From Mycobacterium sp. PS03-16 (GTDB taxonomy: Bacteria; Actinomycetota; Actinomycetes; Mycobacteriales; Mycobacteriaceae), in assembly GCF_004570325.1 (NCBI RefSeq), contig NZ_SPQO01000001.1, forward strand, positions 271,214-335,213: a DNA stretch of 64,000 nucleotides, given 5' to 3'. Below are positions 15,715 through 24,454 of this stretch, in pieces (position 1 is the first letter of the stretch; every line of letters starts with the position of its first letter). Made by a program: the position numbers and the translations under genes. The notes beneath the pieces were generated by a model. The model was given only the letters and a program-made list of their open reading frames with translations, made no database searches and was not told the origin of the DNA.

Positions 15715-18512
15715 CCACCATCAGGTTCTCCTCGTGGGCGCAGACCGCGGTCGGCCGGGCCGTCGTCACCGAAGACGCCCCGGGCGGGCTGCCCGCCGCC
15801 GGGTTCACTCCGGGCATCGACGTCATCGCCCCCGACGGCACCGCCACGACGCTGCGCATCCCGGCGCCGATGTCGATGCTCGGTCCCGAGAGCGTCGCCG
15901 GCCTCGACGGCCGGGCGGTGGTGCGCACCGATCCGCCCGCGGGGGCCGCCGACGTCGAGGACAACTACCTGGTGTCGGTGGATCTGCGGCCCGTTGAGCT
16001 GCCGTGGATGTTCACCCCGGCCAAGCCGAGGGACGGACGACTACGGCCGTGGATCGTGCTCGTCGTCGTCGAGACGGTCTCCAGCACACTGGTCACCGGT
16101 GACCCGGTGCCGACGCTCAGCGTCGACGTCGGTCAACTACCCGATTTGGCCGATTCGTGGGGCTGGGCGCACGTGCAACGCGCCGACGATCCGGCCGAGC
16201 AGGTGGCAAGGCTGCTGTGTCCGCGCCGGCTGCGGGAGTCCACCCGGTACCGCGCCTGCATCGTGCCCGCGTTCGGGTACCTACCGGCCATGCGGTCGTA
16301 TTCTCCTGCGTGGCTGGCCGACCAGATCACGCCGGTCAACCTGCCGGTCTACTACTCATGGGAATTCGGCACCGGTCTGAGCGGAGACTTCGAGCATCTC
16401 GTGCGCCGGCTGGGCCCGGCCCCGAAGGAGCGCACCGCGACGCTCGGAACGGTGTCGGTCGACGTGCACCGACCGTGGGTCAGCGACGCGCCCTTAGCGG
16501 GTGCGCCGCAGCCGGCGCCCTACCCCGTGCCGGGTGCGCTGGGTCAGCTCGACCTGGACGGGCCGCCCGCATCCGTACTCGACCAGTCGGTGACCGCTGA
16601 CTTCACCACGCGGATCACCGCACAGTGCAACGCCGCCGCCGGTTTGCTCGACGAGCAGCAGGGTGACGCCCCTGTCGCGGTCGCCCCGCCGATCTACGGC
16701 GGCCGCCACGTCCTCGCCGAGGAAATCGGGCCCGCCGCCCCCGGCGCGGAGTGGCTCTCGACGCTGAACACCGCGATACCGACGCGGATCGCCGCGGGAC
16801 TGGGCGCCGAGTATGTCCGCCTCAACCAGGAATCGCTGATGGCGCGGGCCTGGGAGCAGGCCGGAGCCATCCGCGAGGCGAACCGCCGGCGCGCGCTCGG
16901 CCAACTCGTCGAGGGTGTCACCACCGCCCTACACGACAAGCACATCGCCAATCTCGCGCTCGGAGAGGCGATGTCCGTCGCCGCACCGGCCGCATCCCGA
17001 GTCCGGCCGTGGGGTGCGCCGGGGCCGCCGCTGGCGACGGCGATCGAGGTCAGCGTGATGCCGACCGGCGCGGCGTCCACCGCCTTCGCCCGAATCATGC
17101 GCGCCGGAGGAACCATCGCCCGGGCGACGTCGACACGGTCGGTGTCCATCATCGAACGAGCCATCTCCGGTGCGGTGCCGGTGCCGGCGATGCGCCCGAC
17201 ACCGCCGTTCACCGTGTCCGAAACGCGGGCCGAGACCGCCCCCGTGACGAAGGCCGCGCTGATCGCCCAGCACGCGGTCATCGCGGCGACCGAACTGCGG
17301 CGCCTGCAGGCAATCTCCGACGTCGCCCGCCTCAGCGGACTCGCCGCCGAGGCGGACACGCTCACCTCGACGCTGGCCGGCGCGGGTATCGACGCCGCCG
17401 TGATCCGCCGCCGCGGTGGGGTGACGCTGCGCACGATGATCGCCCCGCACCTCAATGAGGTGACCGCCGGGATGGCCGGCGCGAAGGTGCATCTCACCCG
17501 GACGAACCGGGTGGGTGCGGCGGTCACCGACATCGGTGTGCAACTCGACGTCGACGCGCTGCGGGACACGCTGCTCACCGCCCTGACGCCCGGAGACCGC
17601 ATCGCCCGCGCGGTGGCCGCCCGGATCAGTCTGCCGGAACGGATGGGGCCGGCCGTCTCTCTCAGCCCGGTGCTCGACCATCCGACGTTCCCTGCGCCGA
17701 TGGCGCTGGCGCTGCGGGATTTCGCGCCGGACTGGTTCCTGCCAGGGATCGCGGACTTCCCCGCCGAGTCGGTGACGCTACTCGGGGTCAACAACGCCTT
17801 CATCGAGTCGTTCATGGTCGGGCTGGCGCACGAGTTCAACCGCGAACTGCTGTGGCGGGAGTATCCGACAGACATGCGCGGCACCGCTTTTCGGCGCTTC
17901 TGGCCCACACCCGGCGACGGGGCGGACATCGCGGGGATCCACGAGTGGACCGGACCCCTGGGCAGCCACCTGACGGTGGGGCAGGACACGATCGCGGTGC
18001 TGCTGGTGCGCGGCACGGTGGTGCGCCGGTTCCCGGCCATGGTGGTGGCCGCGGCGCCCGCACTCAGCGGCGTGGCCGGCGATCAACCGGTCGCCAACGA
18101 CGACACCTCCTCCTGGCGGGCGCCGCTGTTCGCGCTCCCCATCGACGAGCAGACCATGGCGTACGCGTTCCAGATCCCGCCCGCCGAGCTGCGCGCGCTG
18201 CCCACCCCGGCGCAAGCCGGCTGGTTCTTCGCGTTCCAGGAGAACTCCACGCGGATGCGGTTCGGATTCGACCTCGGTGACGGGGCCGGCGCCGATCCGC
18301 CGTACACGACATGGGACGACCTGACGTGGACCCGGGTACTGACAGCGCACCCCGACGGGGCCCGGATGTTCGCCCGGGCCGACGCCGCGCTCGCCGCGCC
18401 CGAGCAACCCGGTGACAGGCAATGGAACCGGGACTCGACCGACATCGCCAGAATCGCCCTGCAGAAACCATTTCGGATGTTGATCCACGCCTCCGAACTC
18501 GTGGGCCGCTGA
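15711..18512 (+). CDS. Large conserved hypothetical protein (933 aa)
   Basis: The GTG at 15711 overlaps the preceding stop and has GGAGGTGG nine bases upstream; an ATG at 15693 would put the start before that site. I do not recognise a domain. Visible features: an N-terminal beta-rich part (MTTIRFSSWAQTAVGRAVV), LRPWIVLVVVE at about 115-125, a central helical Ala/Arg-rich part of about 300 residues, and an aromatic C-terminal part with TPGDGADIAGIHEW and WFFAFQENSTRMRFG. No signal peptide or membrane helix. It overlaps the next gene by one base. Its position in an invariant-looking operon suggests a structural subunit; this is inference. Confidence 0.75.
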   Translation: MTTIRFSSWAQTAVGRAVVTEDAPGGLPAAGFTPGIDVIAPDGTATTLRIPAPMSMLGPESVAGLDGRAVVRTDPPAGAADVEDNYLVSVDLRPVELPWMFTPAKPRDGRLRPWIVLVVVETVSSTLVTGDPVPTLSVDVGQLPDLADSWGWAHVQRADDPAEQVARLLCPRRLRESTRYRACIVPAFGYLPAMRSYSPAWLADQITPVNLPVYYSWEFGTGLSGDFEHLVRRLGPAPKERTATLGTVSVDVHRPWVSDAPLAGAPQPAPYPVPGALGQLDLDGPPASVLDQSVTADFTTRITAQCNAAAGLLDEQQGDAPVAVAPPIYGGRHVLAEEIGPAAPGAEWLSTLNTAIPTRIAAGLGAEYVRLNQESLMARAWEQAGAIREANRRRALGQLVEGVTTALHDKHIANLALGEAMSVAAPAASRVRPWGAPGPPLATAIEVSVMPTGAASTAFARIMRAGGTIARATSTRSVSIIERAISGAVPVPAMRPTPPFTVSETRAETAPVTKAALIAQHAVIAATELRRLQAISDVARLSGLAAEADTLTSTLAGAGIDAAVIRRRGGVTLRTMIAPHLNEVTAGMAGAKVHLTRTNRVGAAVTDIGVQLDVDALRDTLLTALTPGDRIARAVAARISLPERMGPAVSLSPVLDHPTFPAPMALALRDFAPDWFLPGIADFPAESVTLLGVNNAFIESFMVGLAHEFNRELLWREYPTDMRGTAFRRFWPTPGDGADIAGIHEWTGPLGSHLTVGQDTIAVLLVRGTVVRRFPAMVVAAAPALSGVAGDQPVANDDTSSWRAPLFALPIDEQTMAYAFQIPPAELRALPTPAQAGWFFAFQENSTRMRFGFDLGDGAGADPPYTTWDDLTWTRVLTAHPDGARMFARADAALAAPEQPGDRQWNRDSTDIARIALQKPFRMLIHASELVGR

Positions 18513-21500
18513 TGGCCGCGCACACCGGCGTCGCGGCACAACGCCGGGCCATCCGCGCAGCCCGCCTGGAACGGGAGGCCGCCTGGCGCGAGGTCTACAA
18601 CAGCACAGCGCACGCCGACGACATCCACGAGCGCACCCGCACGATGCGCGACGACTACGCGGCCTCCGTGTTCGGGCAGCCCTTCGTCGAGGCACGCACG
18701 CAAGCCGAGAACCGCAGATCCAATGCCCGCGACCGCGCGGAGGCGGCCGAGCGGCGGGTGGAGGAGGTCGACGCTGCCTGGGACGCGGAGACCGCCGCCG
18801 ACCCGCTGTGGCCCGACCGCGGTGACCTGCCGCTGGTCTTGCTGCCGGTACGCCTGGAGACGCTGTACCGGCCGGCAGAATCCGGCGGCGCGGAGCTGTG
18901 GATCCGGGTGTACCCCGACGACATTCACATCGACAGCCACGAGACCGCGCTCACCGCCGCCGAACGAGCCCTGGCACAACGGTATCTGGAGGTGGTCGGG
19001 GCACCCGGAGTCACCGACGACGCACGCGCCACCGCCTGGGCCGAGGTGGTGGCCGGCGTCGGCGCGGACCGCGGGCTGTGGGCGGTGGAGTGTCTGAGGT
19101 CGGGCGCCGACGGCGGAGCGAAGGATGCGACGTGGAGCCGCGCGCCGATGGCGCGGATGATGCCGGACCACTTCACGTTCTCGGGATACCGCAGCGGCCG
19201 GTTGATGTGGCGCGTCGACGGCGCCCCCGTACCGGCGCAACTGCCCGCCGGCTTCGCCCCGCCGGGAATCGACCAGGACGACGGCGAGGTCACATCCGGT
19301 CGCGTCCGCTGGCAGCGGGCCAGCCGGTGGCTGGTCGACTTCGACACCGCCGTCGACGCCGGGATGGCGGTCCGGGTACCGCTCCACGACCCGGACCTCC
19401 ACTACGACCTGGTGACAGTGGTCGGTACGGGCTCCGCCGACCCCGACACCGCCGCCCGCGAGATGGGCGCCCTGCTCACCGCGCACAGCTACACCACCGG
19501 GCTGTCGGTACTGCCCGCCGGAACACCGACGAACAACACTCCCGCCAGCAGATCGGGGTGGCACTCCCGGCCCGCACCGCGCAGCCCCGATGATGTCGCC
19601 GCCGCGCGCACCGCCGCGGCGGCCGAATCGGCATCGCAACGCATCGCTCATGCGCTCGGCATCGACCCCGCGGCGACTTCGGCGGCGGTGGAGGGCGGCG
19701 CCGGAGACCACGACGACCTCGCCGCCACCGCGCAGCGCTTCATGGCCGGCCTACTGGGCAACCTCTCGGTGGACTGGATGCCGTTGGGCTCGGATCTGAC
19801 CGGAGTGTCGACCGACCTGAGTTTCCTCGCCGAACACTTCACCTCATACGTGCGCAGCCGCGGACCGCTACCCGTCCTGCGGATCGGGAGACAGCCGTAC
19901 GGCCTTCTGCCCATCACGCCGACCGACCTCTGGCGTGGCGACGACGTCCACGAAGCGATCGTGTACATCGCGTCGTCGATACTGTCGTACTTCAAGGAGA
20001 ACGTGCACCGGGCGCAGCGGGTGGGCGCAGGACCGGATCAGGATGCGGCGATCCTCGACCTGCTCAGCCGTCGCCCGGCGTCCACCCGGATCCGCTACAT
20101 CGCGGACCTGAAGATCGACTCCTTCTCGCGGATGTTCATGGTGCACCCCCCGGCAACCTTCGGAATGGCCATGGCCGACATGAACATTCCGTTCTCGGCG
20201 CGCGGTCCCGTCGGTATGGCGCCGCCCGGCTTCGACTTCGCGGCGGCGGTGCAGCCGACCCCGGAACTGCTCGAATTGGTGAACAGCCGACCGCTGCATG
20301 CGTATGCGGAGGTGGTGCACGAGACGCAGGCGTTCGTGGCGGGCCTGCCACCCGAAGGGCAGGGGGAATGGCCGCCGGAGTTGATCGCCAAGATGCAGGC
20401 GGTGAATGCCTCGGCGGCGCAGCTGGATCCGTCGACCAGCGGCCTGTTCTACCAGCTCGGCTTCCCGCTGTTCCGCACCCTGTGGTGGCTGTCGCTGCTG
20501 TACCGGTTCCCGTCGGGGATGCCTGAGGACCACGCCGCCCGGCCGGCGGCGCTGGCGCTGCAGCAGGCGACCGTCGCCGCGCTGGAGCTCGAAGCGATCG
20601 CCGGGCAGCGTCTGGCCGATCTCGAGCGGGCGCTGTGCGAAAGCCTGGACACCGTGACGCACCGCGTCGACGCATGGGCCACCTCGATGGCCACCGCGCG
20701 GCTGGCCCGTATCCGCGACGACAACCCGACCGGGCTCCGCGCCGGCGCGTACGGCTGGGTCACCGACCTGCAACCGCTGCCGCCCGGCCGCCGGTCTGCC
20801 CGCGACGGCTACCTCGTCGCCCCGTCGTTGCACCACGCCACCACCGCGGCCGTGCTGCGGGCGGGATGCCTGGCCCACTCGGATCCGTCGGCCTTCGCGG
20901 TGAACCTGACCTCGACGCGGGTGCGCACGGCACTGCGCACCCTGGAAGGCATCGAGCGGGGACAGACACTGGACTATCTGTTGGGTTATCGCTTCGAGCG
21001 GGGACTGCACGACCGGCAACTCGATCACCTCATTCCGGCATTCCGCCGGCACTACCCGGTGACGCCCCGCGCCGATACGGATGTCGATGCCACCGCCACC
21101 GCCGCCGTGGCCGCCCGCCACGTCGTCGACGGTCTGGCCCTCAGCCGCGACCGGGCCCTGTTCGATGCAGGCAATCCCACCGTCGCGGTCGGCGCCGACC
21201 TGATCGCGGTGACCGAGTTGATCGACGACGTGGCCGACACCTTCGACGCCGTCGGCGATCTCCTTCTCGCCGAGAGCGTGCACCAGATCGTCGGAGGCAA
21301 CCCGCTGCGCGCCGGTCTGGCCGCCGATATGGGCACCACCGGTCTGCTGCCCGCCGACTACCAGGTCATCTCCACTCCGCGCAGCGCCGACACCGTCTCC
21401 TACGCGGTGGGCGCCGCGCTCACCGACGAACTCGACCCGGCGAGCCGATGGGACGGCGGCAACGGGCTGGCCCGACTGGAACCCGCCCTGGAGAACTGGT

Positions 21501-22759
21501 GCCGGATTCGGCTCGGCGCGCCCGACCGGTGGGTGTTCGGGTGCCTCCGCGCCGACGGCTCCGCCACGACGGTGTCGTTGGCCGATCTGCGGGCCGGCGC
21601 GTGGGAGGTCATCCGAACCGCCGACTCGGGTGCCGGTTCGACGTTCGCGCGCCGGCTGCTGGCCGCCGCCGGCGCCACCGCATTCATCGACGACAGCGGC
21701 CTCGACGACCTCGTCACGCTGGCGGAGGCACTGCGGTCGGTGATCGCGTCGAGCGCCCCCCTGGCAGGGTCACACTTCGATCCGGTCGCCGACCCATGGG
21801 CCGCGGCCGATCTCGACGAGATGGCCGGCCGGCTCGCCGGATGGTCGAGCGCGGTCCGCGACGCCCTCTCCCGCTGCACCGGGGATCCGGGCGGCGCCGT
21901 GGCGGAGCTGATCGGGTGCGGCGTGGCGGTGCCTGCCGACATCGATCTCACCGACACCGCGCATCTCACTCAGGTCGCACCGCGCATCGCCGCGTCGGTC
22001 GCCGAACTCACCCTGCCCGACCAGGTGCCGGCACCGCCGTCCGGTGTCGCTCGCGACTCGACGAACACACTGGAGTGGATCAGCACGGTCACCGCGGCGG
22101 TCACCGACATCACCGGAGGGGGGATCCGCGTGCTGCCGCGACTGTCGTTGTCCAGCAATGGCCTCAGTGCGCTGTGGGACGCCGAGCACCGGCCCGCCGG
22201 TGCTGACGGTGACCGGCTGGCCGACTGGCTGCGCGACGTCGGCCGGGTACGGCCGGCGGTCAGGGCGTTCGGTGACACCCTGGCGGCCGCCGAGATGACC
22301 GGCGGCGCCCGCGCGGCCGGCTTCGACGTCACGCAGGCGCCGGCCACTGTGCGCCCGCCCTGGATCGCGGTGAGCCAGGGCACCGCCCGCGCGTGCACGG
22401 TGCTGTCCCGCGACGACGACTCGCCCGTCGCCCAGCCCGCCACGGTGACCGGCTTCGTGTGCGACTCCTGGTCCGAGGCGCTGCCCCGGACCGGTCACCG
22501 CCCGGGCACCGCGGACGAGGTGGCCGGCATCGCCTTCCACACCGCACGTCCCGATGCCCGGGCACCTCAGGCGGTTCTCGTCGCGGTACCGCCGGACCGC
22601 GGCCGCGGGTGGCACGCCGAGGACGTGCACGCCGCGGTGGAGGAAGCCCACGAACTCGCCCGGGTGCGCGGTATGGACCTCACCGATCTCCCCGAGCTGC
22701 GCGGCACCATGCCGCCCACCATCGAGGGCGGCGACTTCACCCTGAACCTGCCGGGCTGA
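18512..22759 (+). CDS. Giant hypothetical protein with N-terminal coiled coil (1415 aa)
   Basis: The ATG at 18512 shares its A with the preceding TGA (TGATG); the ORF extension upstream lies inside the previous gene. Residues 8-95 are a charged heptad-like helical region (RRAIRAARLEREAAWREVY, AEAAERRVEEVDAAWDAE). Then comes LPLVLLPVRLETLYR and ELWIRVYPDDIHIDSHE at 107-144, which look like a conserved core, followed by a long mixed helical body with FLAEHFTSYVRSRGPLPVLR, RIGRQPYGLLPITP and many Ala-rich helices. No recognised catalytic motif. Largest product of the window; likely a scaffold or tape-like structural protein, but that is a guess from size and context. Confidence 0.75.
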   Translation: MAAHTGVAAQRRAIRAARLEREAAWREVYNSTAHADDIHERTRTMRDDYAASVFGQPFVEARTQAENRRSNARDRAEAAERRVEEVDAAWDAETAADPLWPDRGDLPLVLLPVRLETLYRPAESGGAELWIRVYPDDIHIDSHETALTAAERALAQRYLEVVGAPGVTDDARATAWAEVVAGVGADRGLWAVECLRSGADGGAKDATWSRAPMARMMPDHFTFSGYRSGRLMWRVDGAPVPAQLPAGFAPPGIDQDDGEVTSGRVRWQRASRWLVDFDTAVDAGMAVRVPLHDPDLHYDLVTVVGTGSADPDTAAREMGALLTAHSYTTGLSVLPAGTPTNNTPASRSGWHSRPAPRSPDDVAAARTAAAAESASQRIAHALGIDPAATSAAVEGGAGDHDDLAATAQRFMAGLLGNLSVDWMPLGSDLTGVSTDLSFLAEHFTSYVRSRGPLPVLRIGRQPYGLLPITPTDLWRGDDVHEAIVYIASSILSYFKENVHRAQRVGAGPDQDAAILDLLSRRPASTRIRYIADLKIDSFSRMFMVHPPATFGMAMADMNIPFSARGPVGMAPPGFDFAAAVQPTPELLELVNSRPLHAYAEVVHETQAFVAGLPPEGQGEWPPELIAKMQAVNASAAQLDPSTSGLFYQLGFPLFRTLWWLSLLYRFPSGMPEDHAARPAALALQQATVAALELEAIAGQRLADLERALCESLDTVTHRVDAWATSMATARLARIRDDNPTGLRAGAYGWVTDLQPLPPGRRSARDGYLVAPSLHHATTAAVLRAGCLAHSDPSAFAVNLTSTRVRTALRTLEGIERGQTLDYLLGYRFERGLHDRQLDHLIPAFRRHYPVTPRADTDVDATATAAVAARHVVDGLALSRDRALFDAGNPTVAVGADLIAVTELIDDVADTFDAVGDLLLAESVHQIVGGNPLRAGLAADMGTTGLLPADYQVISTPRSADTVSYAVGAALTDELDPASRWDGGNGLARLEPALENWCRIRLGAPDRWVFGCLRADGSATTVSLADLRAGAWEVIRTADSGAGSTFARRLLAAAGATAFIDDSGLDDLVTLAEALRSVIASSAPLAGSHFDPVADPWAAADLDEMAGRLAGWSSAVRDALSRCTGDPGGAVAELIGCGVAVPADIDLTDTAHLTQVAPRIAASVAELTLPDQVPAPPSGVARDSTNTLEWISTVTAAVTDITGGGIRVLPRLSLSSNGLSALWDAEHRPAGADGDRLADWLRDVGRVRPAVRAFGDTLAAAEMTGGARAAGFDVTQAPATVRPPWIAVSQGTARACTVLSRDDDSPVAQPATVTGFVCDSWSEALPRTGHRPGTADEVAGIAFHTARPDARAPQAVLVAVPPDRGRGWHAEDVHAAVEEAHELARVRGMDLTDLPELRGTMPPTIEGGDFTLNLPG

Positions 22760-22773
22760 CCGAGGGAGCACGA

Positions 22774-24453
22774 ATGTCCGTCAGATTCGAACCGCTGCCG
22801 CGCGATCCGAGCCTCGACGACGGAGTGGCCGCCCGTGTGCACGACCCGCTGTGGTTGCTGTGCCGGCAGTGGCAGTTCGGCGAATTCCGCGGCGAGGACG
22901 CCGGATCGATCGCGATGGTCGATGTCGAGGTCGACACCCACCGGGTCGACCGGTTCCGGGTCGGCGGGACCGGTGACTGGCAGGCATACGACCCGTCGAC
23001 CGCACCGCTGGAGCGCATGGTCGAGCAGGAACGGACCGACCCGTCGTCGGATCCCCGGCTCCGCACCGAAGGCGGCGTCCGGCTCGCCCGCCAGCTGACC
23101 GACGCCGGCCTCGATCCCACTCCGTGGCGCCACCGCTACGCCTTCGAGGAACCGGTACCCGAACGGGCCGCGCGCGGCGTCAATCGTCTGCTGCGGAGCC
23201 GGATCGGCGACGGAACTCGCATCGCCGCCGGTCTGCGCAGACTGCTCGATCCGGCGGCGTCCGCGGGGGAGCTCAACGCCCTCGCCGTGGCCCCCGACCG
23301 GCATGCCGCCGCACAGGCCATCGCCACGGACTGGTTGAGCTGGTGGGACGCCCGGGTACCCGCGGTCACCGCGGGTGAGCACCGGATGCCGGCGACATGG
23401 GATGACCACCGGCTCGAGCACGCGTTCTCGCTGTGCGCCACGGGGCTGCTCGACGTCGAGTTGCGGGCCACCGAGTACGACGGGGGACGCCTGGACTGGT
23501 GGTCCATGGACGTCGTCGCACCCGACGCGCCACAACCCGGATGGGCACCCGATCGCCTGCCGCTGAGCGGCATTCCCGCGCCTGCAAGCTTCGGTGGAAT
23601 GCCATCGGCACGGTTCTGGGAGATGGAGGACGCGACGATCGACCTCGGCGCCATCGACGCCGCGCCGCACGACCTCGGCCGGCTGCTGATGGTCACCTAT
23701 GCGACGGTGTACGGCAACGACTGGTATGTGGTGCCGGTGCGGCTGCCGGTCGGTACGCTCTGCCGGGTCGCGACATTCACCGTCACCGATGTCTTCGGCT
23801 TCTCTGAACCGGTGGGGCCTGCCGCTGCGGACAGCCCCGAGTTCAACGTGTTCGGGCTCTCGGATCCGCGCCTGCCCGGCGGCGCCAGCCCCTGGTTCCT
23901 GCTGGCGCCGGCGCTGCCGGCAGTGCTGGAGAGCGCGCCCGTCGAGCACGTGCTCATCGCGCGCGACGAGATGGCAAACCTGGCCTGGGCGGTCGAGCAA
24001 CACATCGAGGACGACGCCGGCCTACCGTACGACCGTTACAACGCGATGATCCGACCGCCGGCACCGGTCGCGGGCGCGATGCGCGCTTATCAGGTCGACT
24101 CGTTCGTCCCGGAATTCTGGTATCCGCTCGCCCCCGAGCACGTCGACGAGGGGCGGGAAGCGGTGCGGCTCCGCCTCATTCCGATGGCCCGCCGGGTGGC
24201 CACCGCGGACGGCGCACCCGCCGAGGTGAGCATCGCGCGGCCGCTCGGCCACATCCTCGAAGCCGCGCGTGGAGCCGGATCCTTCTGGCTGCACGAGGAG
24301 GAGGTCCCGCGAGCCGGTGTGGACATGGTGCGCACCCATCAACGTGCCCGGTGGCATGACGGGTCCGTGCACACGTGGGCTGCGCGACGCAAAGGCACGG
24401 GCGCCGGGGAGTCGGCCAGCGGTCTGCGCTTCGACACTGTGACGGGGCGCTGA
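22774..24453 (+). CDS. Conserved hypothetical protein (559 aa), DPLWLLCRQWQFGE type
   Basis: ATG with GAGGGAG seven bases upstream. The N-terminus reads MSVRFEPLPRDPSL, then HDPLWLLCRQWQFGEFRGEDAG (residues 23-44), a motif that looks strongly constrained. Aromatic-rich patches recur (LDWWSMDVVAP, NDWYVVPVRLPVGT, ARFWEMEDATIDLG). No signal peptide, membrane helix or known catalytic motif. It is placed between the giant protein (14 bp away) and the transglycosylase-like protein (1 bp away), so co-expression is nearly certain. Function unknown. Confidence 0.72.
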   Translation: MSVRFEPLPRDPSLDDGVAARVHDPLWLLCRQWQFGEFRGEDAGSIAMVDVEVDTHRVDRFRVGGTGDWQAYDPSTAPLERMVEQERTDPSSDPRLRTEGGVRLARQLTDAGLDPTPWRHRYAFEEPVPERAARGVNRLLRSRIGDGTRIAAGLRRLLDPAASAGELNALAVAPDRHAAAQAIATDWLSWWDARVPAVTAGEHRMPATWDDHRLEHAFSLCATGLLDVELRATEYDGGRLDWWSMDVVAPDAPQPGWAPDRLPLSGIPAPASFGGMPSARFWEMEDATIDLGAIDAAPHDLGRLLMVTYATVYGNDWYVVPVRLPVGTLCRVATFTVTDVFGFSEPVGPAAADSPEFNVFGLSDPRLPGGASPWFLLAPALPAVLESAPVEHVLIARDEMANLAWAVEQHIEDDAGLPYDRYNAMIRPPAPVAGAMRAYQVDSFVPEFWYPLAPEHVDEGREAVRLRLIPMARRVATADGAPAEVSIARPLGHILEAARGAGSFWLHEEEVPRAGVDMVRTHQRARWHDGSVHTWAARRKGTGAGESASGLRFDTVTGR

Positions 24454-24454
24454 C

